Positions 18,456-27,245 of a stretch of 64,000 bases of DNA are shown here, in pieces. Within the stretch, counting starts at the first letter, position 1. The number at the start of each line of letters is the position of its first letter. Position numbers and translations under genes: made by a program. The notes below the pieces were generated by a model that saw only the letters and a program-made list of their open reading frames with translations, searched no databases and was not told the DNA's origin. This stretch comes from Granulicella pectinivorans (GTDB taxonomy: Bacteria; Acidobacteriota; Terriglobia; Terriglobales; Acidobacteriaceae): the NCBI RefSeq assembly GCF_900114625.1, contig NZ_FOZL01000001.1, positions 3,658,001 to 3,722,000 on the forward strand. Direction: 5' to 3'.

Positions 18456-18471
18456 AGCAAGTAGAGGGCCA
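18456..18471 (-). promoter_or_regulatory. Sigma-54 promoter of deacetylase operon
   Basis: Reverse-strand TGGCCCTCTACTTGCT: TGGC at -24, TTGCT at -12, GG-N10-GC spacing exact. This is the best match to the sigma-54 consensus in the window. The predicted start is near 18444, which selects the ATG at 18421. Confidence 0.7.
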
Positions 18472-18572
18472 AACGCCGATTGCAGCTTGCCACCTTCCGG
18501 GAATGGTATGGTAGGCAAGTCCGAGTGCTACTCGGTCACTTCCATGGGGTCATAGCGAAGGGAGCGGGCATA

Positions 18573-19151
18573 GTGGATCTTTGGGAGATCGTACGAGCGG
18601 ATGCCTTCCGGTACCACGGCGCAACCGGCATCAGAGGCATTCTTGTGGCGTATTGGAAGGATCCGGGGTTCCGCTTCTCCTACTATCTGCGTAAGGTGGG
18701 GTTTTACCGGGAGCGCAGGAAAGGCCTGGGAATCTTCGGGTATCTCTACAATCGCGTCTTGCTGAACCACTATCGCTTTCGCTACGGCTTCGACATCTCT
18801 CCCGCAACCGTTATTGGCAAGGGACTCTACCTCGGCCATTTCGGCGGGGTTGTCATCAGTCCCTACGCAGTGCTTGGCGCGAATATCAACATTGCACAAG
18901 GCGTCACCATTGGAGCAACAAGCCGGGGTGAACGGGTTGGGAGCCCGACACTCGAAGACCGCGTATGGGTCGGAGCAAACGCAATTCTCGTGGGGAAAAT
19001 TACGATCGGGCGCGAAGCGCTCATCGCTCCGGGTGCGTATGTCAACTTCGATGTGCCCGCATATTCCGTTGTGTTGGGCAACCCTGGGAAAACTATTTCA
19101 CACACCGGTTCAGCGGGTTACGTGAATCGTGTTCTTGAAGACAAACCGTAA
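18573..19151 (+). CDS. Hexapeptide-repeat (CysE-like) acyltransferase
   Basis: 192 residues. An N-terminal alpha-helical region (RADAFRYHGATG onward) precedes left-handed beta-helix hexapeptide repeats (ATVIGKGLYLGHFGGVVISP, IGATSRGERVG). This is the arrangement of serine O-acetyltransferase CysE and of sugar O-acetyltransferases. Inside a polysaccharide locus, O-acetylation of a sugar is more likely than cysteine synthesis, but that is inference. The GTG at 18573 has AAGGGAG about 9 nt upstream. An in-frame TTG at 18480 would overlap the divergent promoter and is not preferred. Confidence 0.83.
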   Translation: MDLWEIVRADAFRYHGATGIRGILVAYWKDPGFRFSYYLRKVGFYRERRKGLGIFGYLYNRVLLNHYRFRYGFDISPATVIGKGLYLGHFGGVVISPYAVLGANINIAQGVTIGATSRGERVGSPTLEDRVWVGANAILVGKITIGREALIAPGAYVNFDVPAYSVVLGNPGKTISHTGSAGYVNRVLEDKP

Positions 19152-19303
19152 CGGCAGAAGCGAAAACGCTATACTGGTCTTGATGGAATGGGCCACGCTG
19201 GCGCTGAAACATACTTCGCGCCTGGATGAGACCGCACGATCCTTCGAGCATCTCCCCAGTCTCCGGCCATGTTTGAGCGTGCCACACGAAAGTTGCAGCA
19301 CCT

Positions 19304-20263
19304 ATGTTCCGATCAACCGTCAGTGTTGTCATCCCTGCCTATAACGCACAAGCATGCCTGCGTGAAACGCTGGAAAGCGTACTCGCGCAAAGCCGACAGG
19401 CTGATGAAATCATCGTCATCGACGACGGCTCCAAAGACGCCACAGAAGCAGTCGCGCGATCCTTCGGAGATCGGATTCGATATATCAAGCAGCAGAATAC
19501 GGGCATCGCAGGAGCTCGAAACGCGGGGATTCGAGAGGCTTCCAGTGAATGGATCGCTTTTCTCGATCACGATGACCTGATGTTTCCGCAGAAGCTTGCA
19601 GTGGAGATGCAGGTGGCTGAATCCCGCACTGAGCTTATGGTCGTCTACTCCGCCTTTACCTTTCTCTACAGCGACGGCAAGAGACACGAGATGCCTTCCT
19701 TTCCAGCTCAAGAGCTGTGGCCGGCCCTGCGCTACCGAACACCCATTCTGCCTTCTACAGCGCTGGTACGACGATCTGCCTTGATTGAGATTGGCGGTTT
19801 CAAAAACGTCTACTGTGTCGATGACTGGAGCTTGTGGTTCCGGCTTGTGCAGCGGTACTCAAAGGATGCTTTCCAGGAAGTTGCGGAGAGTTTGACACTC
19901 TATCGCTGGTGGGAAAACAACGAGAGCAAGAATGTTCTTCCTATGACCGGTGCCGCGCTTTCGCTGTTGGATACACTCCTGCTCTCTGACCTGAAGGGTA
20001 TACCCAGGGCGATGTGGAAGCGGCGTGTTGAAGCGCGTCTCTTCTACCGACTTGCCGTTGACCTCCGCGAAGCAAATCACGAACGCTATTGGGAGTTCGC
20101 CATTGAGTCTTTTCTTCGCTGGCCGCTCTTCGGCAAGATCGTGCCCGCCTATCGCTACAAAGTGCTGGCACACATGCTCTGGACGCGGCTGCGTCACTTT
20201 CACCTTGACTTCAGATACTGGTGGCCTCGTCGCAAATCCCGCGAAGGTCTCGCCCGCGTTTAG
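19304..20263 (+). CDS. Family 2 glycosyltransferase
   Basis: 319 residues. The N-terminus STVSVVIPAYNAQACLRETL, the IIVIDDGSKD nucleotide-binding segment and the metal-binding DHDD (AFLDHDDLMFPQK) identify a GT-A inverting transferase. The DHDD variant of DXD is seen in other bacterial GT2 enzymes. No membrane segment is obvious. It is separated by 152 nt from the acetyltransferase and is followed at 65 nt by a second GT2. Confidence 0.9.
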   Translation: MFRSTVSVVIPAYNAQACLRETLESVLAQSRQADEIIVIDDGSKDATEAVARSFGDRIRYIKQQNTGIAGARNAGIREASSEWIAFLDHDDLMFPQKLAVEMQVAESRTELMVVYSAFTFLYSDGKRHEMPSFPAQELWPALRYRTPILPSTALVRRSALIEIGGFKNVYCVDDWSLWFRLVQRYSKDAFQEVAESLTLYRWWENNESKNVLPMTGAALSLLDTLLLSDLKGIPRAMWKRRVEARLFYRLAVDLREANHERYWEFAIESFLRWPLFGKIVPAYRYKVLAHMLWTRLRHFHLDFRYWWPRRKSREGLARV

Positions 20264-20328
20264 AAGGGCAGTTCGTTCAACTGCCGCTTTCGTCACCCAA
20301 CAAGGAAACGTGAAGATACGTATCAAAC

Positions 20329-21351
20329 ATGCCTACTGTTAGCCTCTGCATTCCGACCTACAATGCCGCACGTTTCATTGCCGAAGCCCTTGATAGCGCG
20401 ATCGCTCAAACCTTCGACGATATCGAGGTGCTTGTGGTGGACGATGGCTCAAAGGACGAGACGATTGAGATCGCTGAACGATATGCTCGGCTGGATACCC
20501 GAATCAGTATCCACAGAAACGCGCAAAATCTTGGTCTACCTGGCAACTGGGATCGTGCGAGAGAATTGGCTCGTGGCGAATGGATCTTGTTTCTCTTTCA
20601 AGATGATCTCTTCGCACCACGTTGCGTAGAAGAGATGCTGGCCACAGCACGGCGCACGTCCGCAACTCTCGTATGCTGCCGACGCGAAGTCTCCTTCTTT
20701 CCCGAGGTTTCGCCCGATCAGCGTAAGAAGTTCACGGCCTATATGCGGGCTCTTGAGTTTGCAGCTCTGTTCCCAGGTAGAGACTTTATCCATGCGCGCG
20801 AGTTTTCATCACAGGTCGCGCGCACCCCCCTGTCCAACTTCGTGGGAGAACCGAGCTGCGTCATGCTGCATCGTGACGCACTCGAAGAGTTCGGCCGTTT
20901 CAATGCCTGCATGATTCAACTGGTAGATTTCGAATATTGGACGCGCATTGCTACCCGCCGCGGTATTGCCTACGTTGACGAGCCACTCGTTACCTTTAGA
21001 GTCCACGGAAAATCCGCAACCAGCACCAACGCGCAGAGCACGCTCCGCAAAGACCGGCTCGACGGCATCATCCTGCTCCATGAGTTTCTTCATGCTCCCG
21101 CATACGGTCCGTTGCGTTCTTCACCGCGAAACTATTTTCTTCTCTCGATGCATTATTTCGCCCGTATCGGACAGCTTAAACGGTCCGATGCGGGCCGCGA
21201 TCCACAGGATCCCAGCTGGACGGCTGCCGTCGACTACTATCCCCCCCTGCAGCAGCGCACAGCCTGGAGCAACGCTGGCGAGTGGCTGTACCGCGCCTAC
21301 CAAGGCATCAGACATCTGCACCCAAAATCCGCGAACGGAGCCAGTCAATGA
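20329..21351 (+). CDS. Family 2 glycosyltransferase
   Basis: 340 residues: PTVSLCIPTYNAARFIAEAL, VLVVDDGSKDETIE, and a metal-binding region reading FLFQDDLFAP, where the usual DADD is replaced by FQDD. The C-terminal part is rich in aromatic and basic residues. Its stop overlaps the flippase start (ATGA), so the two are coupled. It probably acts in repeat-unit assembly. Confidence 0.9.
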   Translation: MPTVSLCIPTYNAARFIAEALDSAIAQTFDDIEVLVVDDGSKDETIEIAERYARLDTRISIHRNAQNLGLPGNWDRARELARGEWILFLFQDDLFAPRCVEEMLATARRTSATLVCCRREVSFFPEVSPDQRKKFTAYMRALEFAALFPGRDFIHAREFSSQVARTPLSNFVGEPSCVMLHRDALEEFGRFNACMIQLVDFEYWTRIATRRGIAYVDEPLVTFRVHGKSATSTNAQSTLRKDRLDGIILLHEFLHAPAYGPLRSSPRNYFLLSMHYFARIGQLKRSDAGRDPQDPSWTAAVDYYPPLQQRTAWSNAGEWLYRAYQGIRHLHPKSANGASQ

Positions 21352-22871
21352 TCTCTCTCCGCAGATTTACCGGGGGCGTGGTGATCGGTTGGGTGTCCAC
21401 CTTTCTCTCCATCGCAATCGGCCTGTTCATGTCCCCGTTCCTGATCCACCATCTTGGCGAAGCCGGATACGGGGTGTGGGTTTTGGTGCAGTCCACCGTC
21501 TCATACATGTACTTCATGGACCTCGGTCTCAGAACCACGGTCGTGCGGTTCACCGCGAAGGCACAAGCCCGCGGTGATCATCAGGAGGTCAGCCAAGTTG
21601 TCTCTGCAGCACTCTGGCTTCGCCTCTGGACTGCCGCCGGAGTCATGGCCATCGCTCTCTGCCTCTCGGCGCTCTTGCCGCACATCTTTCACATCCCGAC
21701 ACAATATGAGACAACGGCACGCGTTGCGCTTGTGCTTGCCGCAACCACGCTTTCGTCCACGCTGGTCTTCAGTGTGTTCACCGCTGTCCTGTCCGGCATT
21801 GGATACTTCGATCTTCTGGGACTACTGGAGATGGTCCAGGTTACGCTGACCAGCCTTGGCCTGATTCCCATACTGAAGAGTGGGCATAGCATCATGGCGA
21901 TGGCCGGATGGCAACTGTGCATCGTGCTGACGATCAACATCGTTGCAGCAGTAGCGTGTTTCCGCGTCTGCCCCGAGTTGCGCATCCATCTGCATCGCCC
22001 TCCGCCAGAACTCATGCGCTCACTATGGAGTCTCGGCCTCTGGGTTCTGATCGGAAATGGCGCAGGCCAACTGATCCTTTACACCGATAACGTTGTCGTG
22101 GGGATCTTTGTCACGGCATCCGCAGTCAGCTACTATGCAATTTCGGCCAAAATGGTTGAATATGTGCGACAGATCGCGTTCTCCGTTCTCAAATTTTTTA
22201 TGCCGCTCGCAAGCTCTTTTCGAGCGCTCGATCAGTTTGATCGACTCCGGCAGTTGCATGTACGAGGAACACAGCTTGTGTTACTTGTAACCTACCCCAT
22301 TGTCATCACATTGGTCATTCGGGGCGACACGCTTCTTTGCCTCTGGATTGGAGATCGCTTCTCCGTAGAGGCCACACGCGTTCTACAGATCCTCGCCATT
22401 GCGGCGGCACTCATGCTCGCAAATGCCAGCGTCAACGGCATTGCGCTTGCGCTGGACCGGCAGAAGACGCTCGCCATCGTCACACTGGCTGAAGGACTCG
22501 CAAACCTCCTCCTAAGCTTGATTCTGGTGAAGCACATCGGAGTGCTGGGCGTGGCCTTTGGCACTATGATTCCAACCATTGCAACGTCACTTTTCTTCTG
22601 GCCGCGCTATCTCTGCAAGCTGGTGCACATGCCAACGTTCGTCTATGTCCGTGATGGATGGCTCAGACCTGTTCTTGCCATGTTGCCTTTTCTCTTTGTC
22701 TCTCACTGGGCGGAGATGCACTGGCAACCAGCAAAGCTAATGGGTTTCGTGCTTCAGACAATGGCTCTTCTCCCGCTGGCGGTGATGGGAGCCTTCGTGG
22801 TGTTTCACCGCGAGATTCCTAAGATCCGGATCATCATTGCGAAACGGCGCGGTCAGGCCGCCGTGAACTGA
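21348..22871 (+). CDS. wzx: Polysaccharide flippase (Wzx-like)
   Basis: 507 residues with 12-14 hydrophobic segments spread over the whole length, typical of the MOP/PST flippase superfamily. The N-terminus (GGVVIGWVSTFLSIAIGLFM) and the FLIHHLGEAGYGVWVL loop fit Wzx proteins. It would move the undecaprenyl-linked repeat unit to the periplasmic face. The ATG at 21348 overlaps the upstream GT2 stop; a frame opening at 21282 is an extension into that gene. MurJ-like proteins share the fold, but the context favours Wzx. Confidence 0.9.
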   Translation: MISLRRFTGGVVIGWVSTFLSIAIGLFMSPFLIHHLGEAGYGVWVLVQSTVSYMYFMDLGLRTTVVRFTAKAQARGDHQEVSQVVSAALWLRLWTAAGVMAIALCLSALLPHIFHIPTQYETTARVALVLAATTLSSTLVFSVFTAVLSGIGYFDLLGLLEMVQVTLTSLGLIPILKSGHSIMAMAGWQLCIVLTINIVAAVACFRVCPELRIHLHRPPPELMRSLWSLGLWVLIGNGAGQLILYTDNVVVGIFVTASAVSYYAISAKMVEYVRQIAFSVLKFFMPLASSFRALDQFDRLRQLHVRGTQLVLLVTYPIVITLVIRGDTLLCLWIGDRFSVEATRVLQILAIAAALMLANASVNGIALALDRQKTLAIVTLAEGLANLLLSLILVKHIGVLGVAFGTMIPTIATSLFFWPRYLCKLVHMPTFVYVRDGWLRPVLAMLPFLFVSHWAEMHWQPAKLMGFVLQTMALLPLAVMGAFVVFHREIPKIRIIIAKRRGQAAVN

Positions 22872-22989
22872 CGGTTACCGTCATGTCGATAAGAAAATGT
22901 TTGGCATCAATGAGTAAATATTTTCCCATTGCTAACGTCCAGGCGCGCCGCGGAGACCGATCAACACCACGGCAAGGACCATTTTCAAT

Positions 22990-23005
22990 TGGTCCGCTGA
23001 TTGCA
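22990..23005 (+). promoter_or_regulatory. Sigma-54 promoter of GT2-Wzy-GT4 unit
   Basis: TGGTCCGCTGATTGCA with GG-N10-GC spacing and a perfect TTGCA at -12, followed by the ATG at 23046 with a predicted leader near 30 nt. It is almost the same sequence as the PEP-CTERM promoter at 9663-9678. The region 22872-23045 holds nothing else recognisable. Confidence 0.7.
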
Positions 23006-23045
23006 TGGTCTCAGGGAGAAAGCGAAATCCGGCGATAGACGCCAG

Positions 23046-24164
23046 ATGGTGAATGTGATGAAGGTCGTCTTCTGGGTCTCAGCTGCGTGTGTCTTTTATA
23101 CCTACGCTGGCTATTATCTTCTGCTTCGGATTATGGCTTTCTTCCATCCGCGTCCGGCGCATAAGGCAACCGTGACGCCCTCCGTTTCGATCGTCATGGC
23201 TGTTCACAATGAGGAATCGCTTCTTCCGAACAAGCTCATCAATCTGCGCTCGCTTGCTTACCCGCCAGACAGAATCCAGATCGTAGTCGTGTCGGATGGA
23301 TCGACGGACAGAACCGCGATGCTTCTGCAGCGTGCGAGCGACGTCACGGCGGTCCTACTGGAAGAAGCTGTCGGCAAGGCATCTGCACTCAATGCCGCGG
23401 TGCGAAACGCGACGGGCGATTTGTTGGTCTTTTTTGACGTACGCCAGACCGTCGATCACGACGCACTCCAGGAACTGGTCTCAGGTTTCGCGGATGACTC
23501 GGTGGGCGCGGTGAGCGGCGAGCTTCTCCTTGAATCATCCCCTGGTGTGCCGTCAGGTGATGCACTTGGCATCTACTGGAAGATTGAAAAGTCGATGCGA
23601 AAGTTTGAGTCGCTTTCAGGGTCTGTTGTCGGAGCCACGGGAGCTATTTATGCCGTACGGAGAGACCTTTACCGCGATCTCCCAGAGGGCACGATTCTCG
23701 ATGATGTGCTCACTCCCATGAATGTGATACGCGCGGGCAAACGTGTCCTCTTCGAGCCGGGGGCGATCGCTCGGGATCGTATCTTCAGTCAGCCAGGCAA
23801 GGAGTTCTCACGCAAGATCCGCACATTGACAGGCAACTATCAACTTGTGCAGTTGGCTCCATGGCTGCTCTCACCAAACAACCCGCTTCTGTTTCGATTC
23901 ATCAGCCATAAGCTGTTCCGCCTCGCAGTTCCCCTCTGGCTGCTGCTTATGCTGCTTACGTCCGCGTTCGCCGGCGGTGCACTCTACCTATCTGCTTTTA
24001 TCCTGCAATCGCTTTGCTACGCAGCCGCAGGATTAGCCATCGTGATGCCCGCATCTCGAAAGATGAAACTCGTGCGCATCGCACACACCTTCCTTATGCT
24101 GAACGCCGCCGCGCTTTCTGCGTTCTATAACTTTGCTGCGGGGCGAAAGAAGATTTGGGTTTAG
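23046..24164 (+). CDS. Membrane family 2 glycosyltransferase
   Basis: 372 residues. One N-terminal membrane segment (VFWVSAACVFYTYAGYYLLL), a GT2 domain (VSIVMAVHNEE, IVVVSDGSTDRT, FFDVRQ in the DXD position, LDDVLTP as acidic acceptor motif) and two or three C-terminal membrane segments. This layout resembles processive synthases of the hyaluronan/PgaC type, although the RxxRW-like segment is weak. The ATG at 23046 fits the sigma-54 start predicted just upstream; a TTG at 23001 falls inside that promoter and is rejected. Confidence 0.86.
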   Translation: MVNVMKVVFWVSAACVFYTYAGYYLLLRIMAFFHPRPAHKATVTPSVSIVMAVHNEESLLPNKLINLRSLAYPPDRIQIVVVSDGSTDRTAMLLQRASDVTAVLLEEAVGKASALNAAVRNATGDLLVFFDVRQTVDHDALQELVSGFADDSVGAVSGELLLESSPGVPSGDALGIYWKIEKSMRKFESLSGSVVGATGAIYAVRRDLYRDLPEGTILDDVLTPMNVIRAGKRVLFEPGAIARDRIFSQPGKEFSRKIRTLTGNYQLVQLAPWLLSPNNPLLFRFISHKLFRLAVPLWLLLMLLTSAFAGGALYLSAFILQSLCYAAAGLAIVMPASRKMKLVRIAHTFLMLNAAALSAFYNFAAGRKKIWV

Positions 24165-24215
24165 CCCAACTCGTAACATCGCTCGCTGTCTGTGGCGGTG
24201 CGAAGGAGAAATGGA

Positions 24216-25562
24216 ATGGGAACAGGACTCGGACACTACATCCCATTCGTGGCCTATCTCGGCTTTTGGATCATGATTCTCGCCTCTCTCACAGGCCGGC
24301 CAATCATGGGCTTGTACTACATGATGCCCTTTATTCCATATCGCACCATGCGGGATAGATTTTCCGATTATCCCCTCGGCGGCAATATGCTGACCATCCT
24401 GGTAGTCGCCGTGATCCTTGGCGCACTGCTCAAAGGCAACCGTCTTCCGAAATCGAAGCTCTATCTCACTTGGTTCGTCTTTGCCTCTTATCTCTATCTC
24501 TCTATGTGGATGGGCACAGCGATGAGCCATGCACCTGCACCGATTTGGCTCTCAGACATCAACTTCGTCACGTGGAAGGATTACATGCTTCTCCCTCTGC
24601 TGATGGTTGCGGCCGGACTCACCATCGAAACCCGTCAGGATCTGAAGAGACTAGTCATTGTGACGGCAATCTCTCTCTTTCTGGTCGACAAGAATGCGCT
24701 GGCTGAGAGCCTCTCACGCAGCATCGACAGTTTCGACGAAAGCAAGCGCGGTACAGGTCCACTTGCATACGGCTCGAATCAGCTCGCCGCGTTCCTCGCC
24801 CAGTTCGCAATGTTCTTTTGCGGATTCACTGCCTTCGTTAAGCGCAAGAAGATCAAGCTTGCCGGCTATGCGCTCGTCGCGCTTACGGTCGTCACAACGA
24901 TGTACACCTTCTCGCGCGGATCATACCTGGCCCTAATCTTCTCCTTCGCAGTCCTCGGGGTTCTAAAGAATCGCAAGATGCTGATCGTCCTCGCGATCTT
25001 TCTCATCACATGGCAGTCGGTCGTGCCAAAGTCCGTGACGGAGCGAGTCAATATGACGAAGAACTCTAACGGCGCCCTTGAGGCATCCGCACAAGAACGA
25101 GTCGACCTATGGGAGCAATCCAAACAAATGTTCTTGGCGAGTCCGGTATTCGGAATGGGCTACGCGACCTTTCAGTTGGGCGAGCACACCGCCAACCTGA
25201 AAGACACGCATAACTGGTATGTCAAGGTGCTGGTCGAGACGGGAGTGATCGGCGGGGTCATCGCAATAGTGATGCTCTACCAGATGCTGGGTGCAGGATA
25301 CCGTGTCTTTCGGAATGGCCGGGACCCGCTTTATCAGGGCATCGGACTTGGATATCTTCTTGCGGTATGTTCCTGTTTGATCGCAAATTGCTTCGGCGAC
25401 CGATGGACCTATGTGGAGATTAATGGTCTGCTTTGGATACTGACGGCTGCCACGTTGCGAGCCACAGAGCTAACCGCAGAACTAGCTGACGGCCCCGAAC
25501 CGCTGGGCCTGAAACCCAAACAGCCCATCTTGTCGCGTGCCCCGCATCTGGAGTGGAACTGA
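24216..25562 (+). CDS. O-antigen ligase/polymerase family protein (Wzy-like)
   Basis: 448 residues with about ten hydrophobic segments and a large periplasmic loop, as in the Wzy_C/WaaL superfamily. The C-terminal part contains GMGYATFQLG and THNWYVKVLVETGVIGG, which corresponds to the conserved 'H-N-x-[FY]-L' segment of that family. It likely polymerises repeat units at the periplasmic face. AGGAG sits 7 nt before the ATG at 24216. It is followed by a GT4 with a 1-nt gap. Confidence 0.87.
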   Translation: MGTGLGHYIPFVAYLGFWIMILASLTGRPIMGLYYMMPFIPYRTMRDRFSDYPLGGNMLTILVVAVILGALLKGNRLPKSKLYLTWFVFASYLYLSMWMGTAMSHAPAPIWLSDINFVTWKDYMLLPLLMVAAGLTIETRQDLKRLVIVTAISLFLVDKNALAESLSRSIDSFDESKRGTGPLAYGSNQLAAFLAQFAMFFCGFTAFVKRKKIKLAGYALVALTVVTTMYTFSRGSYLALIFSFAVLGVLKNRKMLIVLAIFLITWQSVVPKSVTERVNMTKNSNGALEASAQERVDLWEQSKQMFLASPVFGMGYATFQLGEHTANLKDTHNWYVKVLVETGVIGGVIAIVMLYQMLGAGYRVFRNGRDPLYQGIGLGYLLAVCSCLIANCFGDRWTYVEINGLLWILTAATLRATELTAELADGPEPLGLKPKQPILSRAPHLEWN

Positions 25563-25563
25563 C

Positions 25564-26784
25564 ATGATGGAAGATTCAAATGCATCGATGCAGTGGTACC
25601 CATTTGATGGACCGATTCAACTTCTAGCGTCATCACGCACGCATCTCGGTCGACGGCAGAACGACGGGCTTCCCCATGTTCTTCTTGTGCTCGACCAATT
25701 TCCCAAGATACTCGGCGGTGGCGAAAAGATTGCGCTTCGCATGGCGAAACTTTTGCCTCAGTACGGTTACCGCGTGTCCATCCTCACGTTCGATGTCCAT
25801 CCGGAAAGCTCCCTCCTTCAGGATCACCCCCCATGCCCGGTCTTTCTGCTACCCCTTACGAAGACATACGACTTTCAGGCATTGCGCGCGGCTCGAGCTC
25901 TTGCAAAATTAATCCCCGCGCAGAACATTCAGCTAGTACAGACATTCTTTGAGAGCTCGGATCTGTGGGCAGGTCTCATTGTGAAGGCATTCACGAAAGC
26001 AAAGCTGATCTGGAGCCGCAGAGATATGGGCATCCTCAGAGGCCGCAAGCACCAGATCGCATACAGGCTGATGTCAAAGCTTCCGGACAGAGTCTTCGCG
26101 GTGTCCGACAAGGTCCGCACACATGCGATCAAGATCGACCGAATAAAGCCTGAGCGGGTAGAAACAATCTACAACGGCCTTGATCTGAACGATGGCCTCA
26201 GGCATCCCGATCGACGCGCCAACGCTTCTCTCTCGGTCATTACGGTAGGCAATATCCGTCATGTTAAAGGCTTCGACGTTCTGATTCAAGCCGCTGCAAT
26301 CATTGTCAAGAGCGTCCCGCATGTTCACTTCCGCATAGCTGGCGGCGTACTTGAGCCAGACTGTTTCAAAAGACTCACCACCATGATCGCGGATTCTCAT
26401 CTGGAGCGTCATGTAAGCTTCCTCGGAAGCGTGACCGAGCTTGGACCGTATCTTAACGCGAGCAATCTGTTTGTTCTACCATCGCGAAGCGAAGGATTTT
26501 CAAACGCCATCATCGAGGCTATGGCCCACAGCCTACCCGTCGTTGCAACCCGAGTGGGCGGCAACGACGAGGCTGTGGAAGACGGAGTGACTGGATATAT
26601 CGTTCCTTCGGAAGATGCTCCGGCATTGGCCGAAGCCCTCATGCGAGCACTTCAAAATCCCCTCAGCTCAGAAGAGATGGGTGCCCGTGGAAAGCTGAGG
26701 GTCTCAGAAAGATTCACGACAGCCGCGATGATGACTCGCACCGCGGCTGTCTACAACCGTTTGCTCGGGCGCCCCTTCGTTTAG
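25564..26784 (+). CDS. Family 4 glycosyltransferase
   Basis: 406 residues, GT-B fold. GGGEKIALRMAKLL is the donor-binding glycine loop, and the EX7E motif is EGFSNAIIEAMAHSLPVVAT. The ATG at 25564 lies 1 nt after the polymerase stop, so this is the third gene of the sigma-54-type unit starting near 23.0 kb. Its stop overlaps the convergent DUF gene by 4 nt. Confidence 0.9.
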   Translation: MMEDSNASMQWYPFDGPIQLLASSRTHLGRRQNDGLPHVLLVLDQFPKILGGGEKIALRMAKLLPQYGYRVSILTFDVHPESSLLQDHPPCPVFLLPLTKTYDFQALRAARALAKLIPAQNIQLVQTFFESSDLWAGLIVKAFTKAKLIWSRRDMGILRGRKHQIAYRLMSKLPDRVFAVSDKVRTHAIKIDRIKPERVETIYNGLDLNDGLRHPDRRANASLSVITVGNIRHVKGFDVLIQAAAIIVKSVPHVHFRIAGGVLEPDCFKRLTTMIADSHLERHVSFLGSVTELGPYLNASNLFVLPSRSEGFSNAIIEAMAHSLPVVATRVGGNDEAVEDGVTGYIVPSEDAPALAEALMRALQNPLSSEEMGARGKLRVSERFTTAAMMTRTAAVYNRLLGRPFV

Positions 26785-27245
26785 CCGAGCCGCTCGAGAT
26801 GTTGCAGCGACTCGGAGGCAGGGCGAAGACCGAGGATTCGAAGATCCGTGAGGCTTTCCTTGATCACATAGATCAACCAGTTATTGCCCTCCGGATCCGT
26901 TGGAATCATGAAGAACCCCGGATGGCTGACGAAGCTGCAACTATTGCGGACAAGACCTTCGATCACCTCTCCATCGCGAAATACGACCCGTACCCAAAGG
27001 CAGTCAAGCGGTGGGACGTCATCGTGGAAGCGCAGGTCCTCATGAGGTTTGCCGGTAAAGGTCTTGACAAAGAACACACATTTCGCACCAACGAGCGAAA
27101 TCTCTCGCCCCGGTTCGGTCTCTTCAGAGCGCATCGGGACACTAAATAGCTCGTGCCCCAGTTCTTTCGCGGGAGGCCACTCTTCTTTGTCGACGTAGCC
27201 ACGTACTGCTCGATCCCCATATTGAATGATCACTTTATCAGGCAC
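26781..27245 (-). CDS. Conserved hypothetical (DUF6982-like), coupled to sigma-54 activator
   Basis: 154 residues with no signal peptide or membrane segment. Two similar small beta-rich halves are visible: IIQYGDRAVRGYVD near the start and VRVVFRDGEVIEGLVR later, plus a VFFVKTFTG stretch and a PTDPEGNNWLIYVI segment. The pattern recalls a domain annotated as DUF6982 in Acidobacteria; I am not certain of the number. The GTG start lies 8 nt inside the upstream activator gene, so the two are made together, which suggests a role in regulating the polysaccharide locus. No enzymatic motif is visible. Confidence 0.72.
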   Translation of the reverse strand: MPDKVIIQYGDRAVRGYVDKEEWPPAKELGHELFSVPMRSEETEPGREISLVGAKCVFFVKTFTGKPHEDLRFHDDVPPLDCLWVRVVFRDGEVIEGLVRNSCSFVSHPGFFMIPTDPEGNNWLIYVIKESLTDLRILGLRPASESLQHLERLG

